Origin: Thermothielavioides terrestris NRRL 8126
Lineage: Eukaryota > Ascomycota > Sordariomycetes > Sordariales > Chaetomiaceae
DNA length: 64,000 nt
Reading direction: 5' to 3'
Assembly: GCF_000226115.1 (NCBI RefSeq)
Contig: NC_016458.1
Span: 1,116,001-1,180,000 of the forward strand
Made by a program: the position numbers and the translations under genes. Below, in pieces: positions 46,635 through 60,400 of the stretch (positions within the stretch are counted from its first letter, which is position 1; each line of letters opens with the position of its first letter). The notes below the pieces were generated by a model, which was not told the DNA's origin, ran no database searches, and worked only from the letters and a program-made list of their open reading frames with translations.

Positions 46635-49600
46635 GCTCCTGCTCCGACAGAAGGTGGGACCTAGAGCGGCGGGTTGTGAGGCACCGACGGCGACGGCAAC
46701 GGGAGCACGGACGTGGCAGTGTCCGTCGTGGTGCCTGTATTGCCGGAGGATTCGCGGTGGTAACTGGGATGACTGCTCTGATCAGATCCCGACGACTTTG
46801 GACGATAAACCAGGACAGCGAGGGTCGCGAAGTCGTTCGAATATCGCCGCGCTCCTGCAAATAGAAGTTCCAAGTTCTTGGCCTGGATAGCGTTGGAACG
46901 AACAAGATTCCCAACACCCCTTAGGAAGGCTGATGCCACAACGCTGGAGGAGCCGCCATCCAAGGGGACGCAAAGCTTTTAATGCTTTTCCGATATCGCC
47001 AATCTGGAGGTCCAGATGTTTGGTTCGGTCGCCAACAAGGTGTGGAGCGTCGATCACTGTCCAGAAAATAATGTTTTCGATTATTGGATATTGAGGCTTT
47101 CGGATTTGGGACCCTGTCGGAACAGGCTTTGCGGGTGTACCACAGTAGGGGGGGGGTGCGAAGAGCAAGGCGCGGTGCTCTGGCGGCCGCCTTTGTCTTG
47201 TCTCAAGGATGGTGAGACCTTGCGCTGGCGGTACCGTGGGGCGAGCAGGCCGCGCCCACTGGGAACGTTGAGGGAGGTGATGCTTGGCTGCTTTTGCGCC
47301 TCCTCGTGCTCGTGCCTCGTGCCTTACGCCCCTGCCGTGCTTTGTCCACAACACAAGCCGGGGCGGGTGAGCGGGGTGATCAGGAGGGGAGGCAGGCTTT
47401 GAACGGGGAGGGGTGGTTTGGATCAATCCCGGGGAGCGCAGCAAACCCTAGCGCGGGAGGGCTGAAAGACAGGGTGGGAGGCTGCGAGATGAACGAGCCA
47501 CACGCTTTCTTTTTGCTCCCGTTTTCGAGATTGGGGTCTCAGGAGCCGCCTGCTGCGTGTGCTGACTGCAAATGATGGCCGGGCAGGCGGCTCAGGGGAG
47601 GAGCAGAGGCACCTCTGGGGAAGAGGAATGAGGACCGCCCGAGAATTGGACGGACCACAAGCACGGCGGCGCGCGTGTGCGCGTGCAGTAGCCTGAACCA
47701 GCAGCGACCTGACTCGAGACACGGTGCCTGCTGCGTCGAACGGAAGCCACGACCCAGAGTTATCTCGTGGAGCCAGGCACACGAATTTACCTGCCCAACC
47801 GTCTTACACAGAAGGCAGGAACGACGGAGCAGGCTCCGAGTCCCTGTTCAAGACACAAGACACCCCCCAGGAAGGGACGGCCGGGACTTGCACACTTTCG
47901 GAACGCTTGGTTCGCGGTCCGTCACGCAGGTGCTGACTGCTGCCTGCCCGCGCTTGACTGCTTCCAGGTCGGAGTCTCCGGTGCAAACTGGGGGAGACAG
48001 AGAGAAGCGTTCTTCCCACGCCCAGGACTTTCCTGCTGTCATCTCACGTCTTCGGTCTGCAGAAGCTGCCAATGCGAGGGGCTCCCGGTGGCGTGGGCGA
48101 ACATGTACATACCCAGTAACTATGCGGACATGGTGGATGGCTGACTGGGGATAGGGGTGTGGTCGTGGAGGACGGCGCCGGGGGAACAGAGGAAGGGGTG
48201 CGTCTAGATACGGCGCTAGAACGAGAATGACCAGCCAGGCGGTCCAGCCCACCAAGGACGCCAGATCCGGCATAGCCTGCTTGTCTGAGATGGGCCTCCC
48301 GCAGAGGGGGGTCTCTTCCCAGTGGACAAAGCCCTTTCGCAAAGTGCTGGATTGTGGTTAGCCCGGCCTGCATCTCTCTCAGAGGTCCGGAATAACTGCC
48401 TCCCCTGATGTACGGAGCACTGTGGAGAGCAGCTTGATCAACATGGTCCTCTCTGGAACCCGGAACCGGGAACCTGGAAGCAAGCAAGCAGGCGAGTAAT
48501 CCTTCCACCCGGGCCGAGGGACGGATAACTAACCGGGCAAGTCAGGAAGTGTGCCGAGAGAAGCACGGCTTCCCAGGTTGCCTGTGCCTCCAGCCCACTC
48601 GTGCCAATCTTACTGACGTTATAGTATACGGATTATGTACTTTACCTGTGAAAGGTGGCCAGGGTGCGGACGTCCGCGTGCTCGTGACATGGGCTGCTTT
48701 CAGTTCCCCCGGCAGGTCTACACATGTTAGTCGCCTCAAAACGTGGCCCAGGCCGCAAAGGGATGGATGTTTGCTCTGTCAACAAGAAGCGTGGGGTTGA
48801 ACAAGCAGGCTGCATGGGGGAAGAGGCTGCCCAAGTGCCGCGCGGCCGGTATCCATCTGGGCATAGCGGCCTGGAGTTGCTCTCACGCTTCGAGTCGAAA
48901 AAGCATGATGTGCAGCAGGGATCGAGATCCACTTGCACTGTCGACACTGGCTGGCAGCGAAGCTCGATTTCAAGCCCTGCTGCCAAGGTTTGCGTGGCCT
49001 CGCTCGATGACAGCGTCAGTGCTTGGCTGAGGAGCGATGCACCTCATCAACATGCTTCAATTTTGAACAGTCACGCGCCATACCCTCTAAGTTAGACCCA
49101 GAGAAGAGTTGAAGCGCGCAGCAGCTGGGACATCGCTTGTGGTGCAGTTCCAGGAGAGCATGCCAGGATCATCCATACCCTGGTCACCGGTATCATCCTA
49201 TCCCCACTAGCTTGGGAACCCACACTTCCAAAATGTTGTGCTCGATTAGGCTTAACGTACACTAGTTCGTTATCCATTAAGCATCGTTACTATGCTGCTC
49301 AGATGACATTCCGTCCGGGGATGGCAACGCTGGCGCGGGACATTGCGTAAAAAAGCGTCAGTTATTATTGACAACGCCGGTGTCTTTCCACCATTAACTG
49401 TTTCTCTACTCAGTCACATTCGCTGCTCTCACGATTTCTCCTTATAGCTTGTATCCATATCTTGGGAGCTGTGATCAGGCACAATGCACCACTGAACCTT
49501 GTATCTGCGGATTATAGTTGGTGAAACGCTAGTAAGGGAAGTTGTTGCCAATTGCCTGCCGTCCCGGTGGGGCTGACTTGTCCGCGGCACTGGCGCCTTC

Positions 49601-50440
49601 CTTGCGCTTAGTGTAATTCCCTTGCACAGTATGTGCGGATTACTCTGCGGAGTGTGGTAATTTAGTGTAGTTACGGTACCGTTACATTAGCTACTGCATC
49701 ATCCGCCATGGCGCACTCCCCATCCCTGAAGGCTCAGCCATCGACGTCTTGCGCCGATGTCCGCCTCGTCAAGCGCGTCTTGTTTGTACTACAGGACAGT
49801 GCATTGCAGAACGCGACCGAATCACCAACATCCAGTGGCGGCAGAATTGTTGGAAGAGCGGCCCTCTGCCGGCGCTCCCGCAGCCAGGGAAGCGGTGTTG
49901 CCGTCTTTCTTGGATCGTCCCCGCAGACATGCATGCATCGCGTTCAGCTGAAAGCCGGGATCTGGATAGGCAGGGGGTGGGAGTGTTGACTTCACCGTAC
50001 AAGGTACTGTGTGGTCCATAGCAATGTTCTTTCCTGCGCAGTCCTGTGTAACTCCGAGGTCCCGTCTAGTGTACTACGGAATACACTACACTAAAGGAGG
50101 GATGTTAAGTGAGCTTCCGAGCTTCGCAGATGGGAGGTAGGCACCTAACCTACCAAAGGTGGAAGGCATTGTCACCGCTTGACGGGAAAGGTCGCTCCGG
50201 GAGAAGAAAAAACCCTCGCAATATGCCGCTCTTTGTGACGGACTTGGTCTTTCCCCACGCAATACTCCGGCCAGAGGGCCCAAGTCCTCCACAGTCTAGA
50301 GCAAACTCGGATAAGAACGGGGATGTTGATGAGATGACAACCTGAACCCAAGCGCGTAGGATCGCTACCACAGTGACATAGTTACCTACGCAGTAGACCA
50401 ACTGCGCGTGATAGGAGCAGTCATCCACATTGCCGCAAGA

Positions 50441-50454
50441 ACTACCTAGGTAGT
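50441..50454. repeat. Perfect 14-nt palindrome ACTACCTAGGTAGT
   Basis: The string equals its own reverse complement. A 12-nt core copy recurs at 62862-62873, and partial CCTAGGT copies at about 6548 and 62516. Confidence 0.8.
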
Positions 50455-52730
50455 CATCATCTGCCCGAAGGAGAGCGAGCAAACGAGTCCATGCTTCATT
50501 CGGGAATCTTTGACGAGGTGCAAGCGGACAGCTGACCAACCACAGCAATCTTCTAGGCTTTTCGAAGCATTTCCCACAGTACACGAGTGAGTTAAGACTG
50601 AAGCAACAAGTCAACGGACCTTGCAGTGATTGCCGTTACCCAATCTGGAATCCAATTTGCTCGTGCGATCGACCCGTCCCACCTCCTCAGCCGCTTGGCC
50701 TGTTTCACCTGGCATCTGCTTGTGCGACCCGCGCCGACTTTCCACAAAGGAATGTGCAGGAGGGCCAGCTTTTCTGAATCCGGCCAGCGCTCGAGAAACG
50801 GGCTGAAGCCACGTTCTACACGTACACGATGAGCAAGACGACCCGGTTTGCCGCAGTCGTTGTCCTGTCAATCTCTGATGGGATCTACTTGCTTTCAGTT
50901 CGAGTTTGGCAACGCTTTTGCCTTCACTACGGGTACACGAGGGGTCATTCCCCTAGTTAGTGTACGGAATACACGAGCAGGAATCGGGGCTGCGTGGCGC
51001 CAAACAAGGTTGACACTAGTGCACAGACGTGAACGGTCTTCGCTGCCGCTAAGGTCCGTGGTCAGATCTGAGAGAGTGGCGTCCCCAATCTCCCGACAGT
51101 TTAACTGCGCTGCTCCTTACTATACTGTGTCCACAGCAGTCCGTGTGTAGTGTAGTGTAGTGCACACGTCAGTTCGCGGGACTGTTTCCCCCGTAGCTCG
51201 CATTCTCGGTAGCAACATTCTTTTGACGATCAGGGAACGCGGATGTCAAAAATAGAGCGACCCTAAACTGATTCCATGTTGGTGTCCCTGGTGGAGGATC
51301 ATTATTTACTGCGAGGACAAGTCACATCGGAGGAGCGAAAACCATCTTGGGAAAGCATTCGCTAAATCGGCAACAGCCGGTGTGATAAGCGGCTGCAAGC
51401 CTGCTGTCAGTGTCGAAGCATGGCACTTGCCGCGGGCTTCGGCCCAACAGCTGTGGGCAGGATGCTTGAAAGAGTTCGGTGCAGCAAGCCACACGACGCC
51501 AGCGCACGGCGGGCTGCGGGACGGGCTGGCATCCAGGGGCCACGGCCCCGGGTTGGAAGTGCGAATTATGCATCGCTCATCGTCCCCACACAGTGCCGAG
51601 ATTAACCTACATCACAGTGTTGCAGGGAGCATTGGAGGGATCGTCGCTAAGATGGAAAACAAACTCTCATCGATTCAACCCCGACAAGGGCAGTACACGA
51701 TTTTGCGCGCAAAATGAGATAGGCTGGGAGATAGCGAGATTTCACGACCCGAAAAGGGATCGAGTGCCCCAAAATGCACCTGCAGGTGTTCGGGAATTGG
51801 GAGATTTTTTCCTCAGCTGCAGAAGCGCTTCGACAGGGGACCGGAGCCAGGGCCGGCGGCCGGAATGGACCTCGGATTTCGTGGAGACTGGGAACTTTGT
51901 TGCGCCGATGGCATGTTAACTGTACTATTACGCAGTAAAAAGGGGGAGGGGCGAAGCAAGGCGATGTCCAAAGCGGGCAGCGCAGCAAGCGAGTGAGACT
52001 GACTGATGAGCAGCGGGCCTTTTGCCTGCAATTGGCCATGCCACAACGGCACTTGTCGTGTGCACGCACTTTCTGTGGAGTGACAGAAGGAAGGGGGGGC
52101 AGGGGGTTTGGGAGTTTCCGAGACGAACCCGAGGCCTCAAGCCAAAGCCTCGCGTCACCCGGGTGCCCTGATGATGACGGTGATGCGGTGATGTTGGAAG
52201 AACGCCTCGGGGGAGCCGTCAGCGGCATGGAAACGGCAGTCTGCCCAGCTACACGTGCATGGCGTCGCGTCGCTACCAGACCGGCGGGATTTGAAGCCAT
52301 TCCCGCCGCCCAGCAAGCAGGTTAAAGGCGCCACTTAGCACCTTCCTGTTCGCACCTGCCAAAACCGGACAGCTCTCCACAGATTTGACACCTTTAGGCT
52401 GCAGCCAAAAAGCCCACCTTAAGTTCGCTCGGGTCCTGCATCCGCTGGCGGATCTGAGATCTGGCTTGGATCTGGGAATCGGCCCGGGTGCAAGCCAAGC
52501 GCAGGACAGCAGGTCGCTAAGGAGTTCTGTCAAAGACCAGTACGCCGTCGGTAGCATAAGTGCTTGTAAGCCAGGCTGTTGCAAGCCCCGCTCAGGCCAC
52601 TTCCTGGTGTCACTCTCGATTGTCCTATGATAGACTTGGCCCTTTGTATCTTTCTGTTCTCCCTGATGCAGCTGCCGTCTCGGTGCTTCTGCCGTTAACA
52701 TCAAAGAGCCTGAACTTGGCGAAGCAACCG

Positions 52731-52780
52731 AGGGGGGAAAAAAGAAAGAAAAGAAAAGAAAAAGGGAAGAGAAGAGATTG
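52731..52780. repeat. Purine-only G/A tract
   Basis: A stretch made almost only of G and A, with A3-5G units, resembling a polypurine microsatellite. Confidence 0.7.
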
Positions 52781-53211
52781 ACCTGGACATCTGCCGAGTG
52801 AGCCGAACGGCAAGGGGTATGATGCTTACAACCCGTACCAGGTCGCACGGCGCTTTGGCGGGTGCCGATATGATATTGTCTTGCCCGCGGCTCTTGCTCC
52901 ACAAGACACCTGTTGTGTTCCCAGCCCCTTTTGGATGCCAGTTTCGCGGCTGAGTGTGCTCTTGAGCCCGTTTTGCAGCCGAGCCCAGCAGTTCTATGCT
53001 TGCTTCCTTTTGCAAAATTGTTATGGTCTCCCGGATACAAGACCTGAGTCGGCAGCCTGGGGCGGCGTCCCCAGTCTCGCCGGCGCAGTTTCGCCCATCG
53101 CCGCCGCGCAAGTAAACAAACTTGTCAAAAGCCGGAAACTCTCAACCAGATTTTATGCCCAGTCAAACGCCACACACCCTTTCCCGGTGAGAAGCACGTC
53201 TTCACAAAAAG

Positions 53212-53283
<72 letters not shown>
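53212..53283 (+). repeat. 72-nt uninterrupted A run
   Basis: Seventy-two consecutive A, preceded by CACAAAAAG and followed by GTGAAGAG. It could be a retroposed 3' end, a slippage-expanded homopolymer or an assembly artefact. No coding region or transposon remnant is recognisable on either side. Confidence 0.9.
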
Positions 53284-53285
<2 letters not shown>

Positions 53286-54464
53286 GAAGAGCAAAGAACT
53301 CGCTGTACCCCATGACAATAGAGCGTTCAGTCAATGCATTGACCTTGATCTCTCCAGACCAGCGCAACACTTGCCCTTCGACAGAGACGATACCACCGAC
53401 CTCCGAGAACATACTAGATCTGCTTCCCAAGTTATCCCAACGGCGCTGGCGCTCTGGCTACTTACGAAACCACTGCCTGGCCCGCTACCACCTCCGCGCT
53501 GCTTAACCACCACCAGCGCAGGCCCAACCAAGGCTCTCCCACTCAACCTCAACTTCCCCCCGCCAACATACCCGAGGTAGGAGGTCAGCACCGAAAGCGA
53601 GGCACAGCCACCACGGTCACCACACGGACAATCTCAGCAACCAGTTAATTGGTGCACAGGCTATCTCCGCAATCCCACGGCGCTGCCTTCCACCAAAGCT
53701 GTTCAATCCACACTTCCTTCGGTCTAAGCAAGGGAAGGTAACTAGCTAGTTCTCGCAATATCTATCCACACAATAACTCGACGCCGCCCTGTCCGCCGAG
53801 TTACCCAGGCCAACCTTCCCACGGTCTCACAGCTCCATGATGCAAAAACCAAGGGAGAAGGTTAACAGCAAGGCTTCCTCCATTCGAGATCTCTCCCTCG
53901 CTCTCGCGGGAGGCAGAAGGAGAGAAAGGAGACGACGAAGTTGATGTAATAGTATTTATCAGAACAGAATATTAGAATCGAGAAGGCCAGGCCGAGCACC
54001 ACTCTCGTCTGTGCTCAACCCGACAAGAACAGAACAAGGTAGGTCCTGGGTAAAATAGATGGGGGGTATCATTCTAGTGTACTAGTATGTACGTCCAGTC
54101 TCGTGCTGCTGGTTGTAGAACAACAAACGAAGAACAAAAGAGAGGGGACGAAAGAAATGAAGATAAATGCAAATGCATAGAGGGGAGTAAAAAGACAGAT
54201 CTCAAACACAGGACAACATCAGGCTGGCCATGACAGCTGCTTGCCTCGATTGCTGACACTCGTTCCGCCCGAGCCACACACCAGATCATATCCATCTCCT
54301 CCCCGTCCAGCGGACGGCCGAAATGCAAAGGAAAATGACAAAAGAAAGCATTGGTAGTAACAGGTCTGGCGATTGTTCCGTTGTTCTCAAGTCAATCCGT
54401 TCGTTATCCTCCTCCTTTCTGTTTCCCAACCGAACCAAACCAAAGGGCACGCCCGCGGAGATGC

Positions 54465-57400
54465 TTAATCCTCAAAGAAACCGGCGTCATCAAAGTCCTC
54501 AGCCGCTTGGGCGTCATCATCATAAGCGCTGGGACGCATCATAGGCGGCGTGACGGGCCCCGCGAGGGGCCGGCGAGGAGGCGTCTTCTGGCCCGCGGAC
54601 GCCTGGCTCTTCGTTGCCTCGTCCGACACCGTAGCTGATGTCGAGGAGATCCCCGCCGCCGTCGTCGACGGCGGCGGCCGGGGCCTGTTGGCAAGGTCCT
54701 GCGCCGTGAACCGGCGGCCCGTGCTCGCAAAGGCGGTGGGTTGCTGTTTATTAGCCTGAGACGGCGGGGTCTGGCGCATGCCCGAGGTGGGCGGGGTCAG
54801 CAGCCCGCCGAGGAGGCTGCTGGATGCGGGACTAACCCGCGAAGGCGTCGAGTTCCTCCCATTAGCTGCAGGCGCCGGCGACGACAGGACGCTGCCAAGA
54901 TCTCGTGCCTTGCGCCAGTTGCCCCATGCTGCGGCCAGAGGACCGACTGCTTGGACGACACGGGGCGTTGCGGCATCGCGGATCGTAGCCGCGATGTTGG
55001 GCAGGTTGATAGCCGAGCCGCCGTTCATGGCCCTCTCGCGTTCCTGCTCCTCCATCTGGAGGTTCGCCTTTAGGCGGATCGCGGCGTCCTTGACGGCGTT
55101 CCTGTCGTAGTCTTCCCGGCCAAGCGCACTGATAATGTCTTGGAGATCCGAGTGCCTCACGGCAAGAAGCTCGCGCAGCCAGATGATCTCATCGTCGCGC
55201 TTGGAAATCTTAGTCTCCGCGTCAGGGTCCGTCTTGGACAACTTGTGCTCCAGCTCCTCAATCCTCTGCTCGCGCTCTTGCAGCTGCTCCTGCAACACCA
55301 TGATGGACTCGCGCAGGGCTTGCGGCGAGATCTTCTCGGGCGGCTCGAGCTGGCGAGCGGCGGCTGGTTTAGGATGGGAAACTGCGGCTTCCGCGCTGGC
55401 AACGGACTTCGCGGCCTGGGCAGCTGCCCGCGCAGCCTCCTTGGCAATCTCCAGCTTCTCTTCCAGGTGGGCAACCTTGTCTTGCAGATGCTCCGACTTG
55501 GATGCAGAGATGCTGAGGCGTTCCAAGAGATTCTGCTCGGCCCTCTGGGCATCCTCGGTCGTCTTGTTGAGCCGGCGCTCGTACCGCGCCTGCAAGTCCT
55601 CAATCTCGTTGTGGTGCTTCCGAGCAAGCTCCTCAAGCTCAGCCTGCTTTGAGTTCTGCGCCTCCTCCAGCAGCATTTCGTGGCGGGCCTTGGCCGTGTC
55701 CGCGTCCAGCTTGACCTGGTCGAGTTGCGCCCTGAGCCTCGACATTTGGTCCTCGAGCTCCTCGCGCACAACGTTGACCTGGTGGTTGGCGTTCTCCACC
55801 TCGGCCTGCATCGAGTCGCGTGTGCGCTGAACTTCGCGCGCAGCGGATTCTCTGGCCTCTTGGAACTCGGCTTGGTAGCGGAGCGCAGTCTGGTGCAGTT
55901 TGTGATTCTCGGAGCGCATCTCCGCGAGCACGCCCTCGAGTCTCTTACACTCAGCGACGGCCCGCATGCCTTGGCGTTCGCCCATCTCCAGCCTCTCGAG
56001 CTCCGTCTCGATACGCTCACGAGTTCTCGCCTCGGCCTGCAGTCTAGCTTCGAGGACCTCTTGGCGAGCGAGCAGGGTTTGCTCTCTCTTGGTGCGGCGC
56101 GCATTCTCCTCGGTGATCTCCTTCGCCGCCCGCGCCATCTCCTCTTGCATCGAGACGAACTTGGAGCGCCAGGTGTCGCGGATCCGCTCGTTCTCCTGCA
56201 GCTGGGTGCCCAAAGTGTCAATAAGCTTGTGCAGGGCCTTGTTTTCATCGAGCGCCTGTGCGAGGTCTCTGTCCCGCCGCTGGATGATGGCGACGATGCG
56301 ATCTGTTTCGGACTGCCAGTGTTGAGCCTGCTTGCGGGCCTCCCGTGCGTCGGCTTCGAGCGCGTTGATGCGATTCTGCGTCTCGCTCTGAGCTTGATGC
56401 GCATTTGCCTGGCTGGCCTCTAAGAGGGTGAGGCGCATGGCGCTCTTGCTCTGCGCAGACTCGATCGACTTGATCTTTTGCTCCTTCTGATCGACAAGCT
56501 CCCTAAGCCGTGTCTCCTCTTCGGACGATATCCGAAGCAGGCGCTGGACCTCAGAAAGTCGATCTTCGGCCGCTCTCCTCCCTTGGACCTCCTGTTCCGC
56601 CTGGCGCTCCGCATGCTGCGCCCGGTCCTCGAGGTCGGCAATGCGCTGGTTCAATGCGCTCTTGTTCATCATCTCCACTTCGATCCTGGTAGCAGCCGAT
56701 TGCAGTTCGCGGTCAAGCTCTGCCATCCGGGTTTCGGCGGCGCGCTTAGCAGATACCTCGGCCTCCACCTTCGCCTGCTCCGCGCGGAGCCGTTCTTCGA
56801 GCTCGGAAACACGGGCTTGAAGCTCATTCAACTGCTCGTTCTTGTCGTCAGCAGCCGGCGGCGGCGGGGGCATGCGGCGCTCGACAGCCTCCTCCACAAT
56901 GTTCTTGAGGTCCTCGCTGCGGAACGCAGGTTGAAGCGATTGGCCGAGCTGCGCCTTCATATCCTCGAGCGCTTTCAGGACGAGAGAGTTATCAGCCAGG
57001 GGTGCAGCAGGAGGCGGAGACGGCTCCTTTGGCTGGTTCCGGCGTTGCGTAGCTAGGGCGTCCAGGACTGCGGCGCGAATGCGCTCAATTCTGCGGTCCC
57101 GGCGCGGACTCATGGAGCGCAGAGGACCGTCTTCATCATCCTCATCGTCAGCATCACTCTCACGGATCTCGGCAGAGATGCTGCGCCTCTCACGCCGACT
57201 GGATGGCGCCCGCCCAGACAGTCCAGCAAGCGCATGATTGATGCTGTCTAGAGTCCGCTCAATAGGGCTAAGGCGCGCGGCGAGCAAGCCACCGACGAGT
57301 TCGTTGACGCGACCATCGAAGAACGCGACCCGGGATTCGAGCTTCGTTTGTTCATCTTCGCTGAAGACGCCTTCCCAGTCACTGGCAGGCAAGTCCTCAT

Positions 57401-60400
57401 TGCCATTAAGACGATAGATAGCGCCTTCGCCAGATTGAACACTGCGTGACGGGTCAGTGAAGGGGTCCTCCAGACCAGCTGAGGCCGGGTGATGGTAGTC
57501 CGCCTGGCTAGGGCTGGGAGCATCGCTGCGGGAGTAGCTCGGGGGAGGCAGGCGTGGTGGCGAAGAATCTGGCGCGGCCGCCTCGGGCGAGCCACGATCC
57601 GGACTGGGCTCACGCCATTGCGGCAGATCGTTGTAAGTCCTGTTGACGCCCATATCCGGGTTCTCGTGCAGACGGCGCATGACTTCATCAATGACAGCCA
57701 TGGATGGCTCGAGGGGCAGGTCGCCTTCCACATGCTGGTCATTTGAAGCGGCGGACAGTCCGTCACCAGCGAGGGGTGAGACAACCGGTTCCGCACTCGG
57801 TACCTTGTCGTCGCTAACAGGCGATGGTGAGTTGGCAAAACGGGAGGCTGCCAGACCAGTCCGTTTCGGCGGCGGTGGCGGAGAAGCCCTGGCATATCGA
57901 GAAGCGGCGAGCCCCTTTGTACCGGCTGGCAGCCGAGGAGGTGCCGGAGAAACGACCGGCGTGTCCTGCTCTACCGGCTTCTCGATGGATTCCACGACTT
58001 CTTCTGCCGTAACCTGTGACTGCGGCTCAGCCGCGTCCACGGAGTCGTCCCGGGGTGTCACGATCTCGTCCGCAACAGTTTCGAACGGAACCGCTTGCTG
58101 CTCAGTAATCTCATCGGTGGAAACCTCGGCATTATTGTCAGAGGCGCCAGCCCATGCGGCACCTGGAACAAAGGCCTTGGCAGTTGCAGAGAGCGATTTC
58201 TTATGGGCAGGCTTGAAAACCTCGGTGCCGAACGGTCTCGCCTCGTCGAAGGCTTGCATGTCAACGACACTCTTGAACTCGAATGGGGCCCAATTCAGTG
58301 GAGCATGACCCGGGGAAGGTTCAGACGGGCTGGCAGTGGCCTTCGTATCCGTCGTTTCGGACACGATCGTGGATGACATGGTTGTATCTCCGATTCCCAG
58401 GTTTGATTCGTCGAACGACTTCTCCTCCACGGGCATCGCATCCTCTTGGAGAGACGTTTTCTCCAACCGGGGCGCCGGCACAGGCGTGTCTTCCTTGGTC
58501 GGCTCCGCAAACAGCGGCACAGCACCATCATCATCCGCACTGGCGCGAGCCCTCTTGGCACGCGACTCATCAACAACATCCCGGGGACGGCGGTCGGCAT
58601 CATCCCGCGCACTGTTGGCAGCGGGCGATTCGCGGCTCTCGGGCCGGACAATCGGAATCGCCTTGGATCTTTTGGCGGGCTTGACAATATCCGTGCTGCT
58701 CAGGTCGATATTGCCGAAGATGGAGCTGGCCCGGTTGCTGCCACTCTCAGCCCCCGAAAATATGGGGCTTGTGACCGAAGTGGACAGCGAGTGCGGGGTG
58801 AAGGCAGGCGCATCGGGGCGGAACTTGGGGCCCGAGGTCGAGAAGCTGAACTCGCTCTGACCAGGGGAAAAGACAGGAGCATTGACATTGATCTTGGACG
58901 AGGCGGACGTTGGCAGGCTGGGCTGGCTCGACTCGGTCGGATTAAAGCCCATACTGAACGTCATAGGCTGGAATGTGTTGCTCGTGAAGGCGAATGTGCC
59001 GGGATTGAAGGTGCTTGTCGGGTTGAACTTGAACTCGGGGGCCTCCACGTTGAATTTCGAGAAAGAGGACTTGCTGCCGTGGCTGGCACTGGCTTGATGA
59101 GCGGTATCGGCAGACTTGCCAGGGTCGTTGTCGATCCAGGGGTTGCTGGCGGTAGAGTAGCCACGTTGGTGCATGAGCTTGGAGAAATCCAGAGCCTGCA
59201 CAGGCGTGCCCAAGTTGCTCGGGTTCGTCTCGATCTCATCATCCTCCGCCTCCTGGGCGCTGATCTGCTGCAGCGTGGGCCTGAAGGCGCCTTGGTTCGA
59301 CGCATCGTCCTCGGTGAAATATTTCTGGGACAGCGAATGCCCCCGGCTATGGGGCCTAGGATGATGCAGGACAATGCCGTCCGCGTCACCTGCAAAACGA
59401 GGAGGCTGCGGGGCCAACTGAACCAATGGGTCGGCCGGGTGACCGAGACCGGAGGTCATCGGACGCGTGTCCGTCTTGCCGTTGTCATTGTGCGGGCTGT
59501 AGTCCTCATCGTTGTCCAGCTGCGACCGCATTTGTTCTTCCAAGTGATACTCAGCCTCGTCGATTTCTTTCTGCAGGCTATCGCTGGCATTATGGCGGAC
59601 GAAGCCGGGCTCGCGGGCCGTCTCTTGAGGACCCTCGACCATATTCTCTTCATCAACCTCGCGCAGTTCTTGCAAGCGAGGCGATGCCCTGACCGGCGGC
59701 TGGAACTGGTGAGCCAGCGCGGGAAATTGGAGAGACTGGTGACGCTGATGGCCAACTGCTCCCGGCAGCCCATCCGGCGAGAAAGGCGATGCTGGCGACA
59801 TGACCGCGCTGAGATTAGCAAGCGAAGGTGAGCCAACACGATGACCTTGTTGCAGCATCAGTTGCGGAGACCACGCGTGGGGCGACGGAATCGAGATGGA
59901 CGCGCGAGGGTTGAACTTGACGCCAAACGGTCCCGAAGAGGTGCCCGCCGGGACACCAGGGCTCTGGGTAGCCGTCGTTACGAACGGAGGAGTAAACGGG
60001 AACCCGGCGATGGCCTGGTTACTCGAAGCCGAAGAGGTTGGGACTGGCGGAGAAAAGGGGAGCGGAGGGTACTGCGTCAGCGATGCTTGTCTGCTCGTTG
60101 CAGATGCTGGGGAAATCGATGGCGGAGGCGGCTCCTCGTCGCCAAACGACACTCCCAAGGCGCGGAGCTTCGCCTCATTGAGCTCATTGACATATCTCTT
60201 CCACGCTACGGATCCAGTTCGTCAGTCACTGGCTCGACCGCGTCGAAACCTCAAACAAACCAAGTACTCACCATCCAAATCGGGCAGGAGAACCTTCCAA
60301 CCGCCCTGGTTCCGTTCCCGAATCATATCATCAGGGTCCGGCCAAGCGCGCCTGCTCTGCGACTCCTCCCCAGGGCCCACATTAGCAGCTGGCTCGTACA

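Larger units (their letters stand above)
46635..54464. other. 7.8-kb gene desert, largest in the window
   Basis: The first ~800 nt is the flbC upstream region; the last few hundred are the 3' UTR side of the giant coiled-coil gene. Between them no frame has coding composition or a domain. The interval carries the 72-nt A run, a G/A tract near 52731-52780, and copies of the dispersed GTGTAGTGTA, TACGGAATACAC and ACTACCTAGGTAGT motifs. It could hold noncoding transcripts; nothing in the sequence proves one. Confidence 0.5.

Noticed and set aside
46782..47444. 220-codon minus-strand frame just upstream of flbC
   Set aside because: No domain, odd composition, and it overlaps the start of flbC in another frame; most likely leader or promoter DNA.
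52273..53040. 255-codon minus-strand frame
   Set aside because: It includes translation of a purine/pyrimidine tract (F/S run) and has no domain or codon bias.
58446..59831. 461-codon plus-strand frame
   Set aside because: It is a shadow of the giant coiled-coil gene on the opposite strand, which has the coherent domains.
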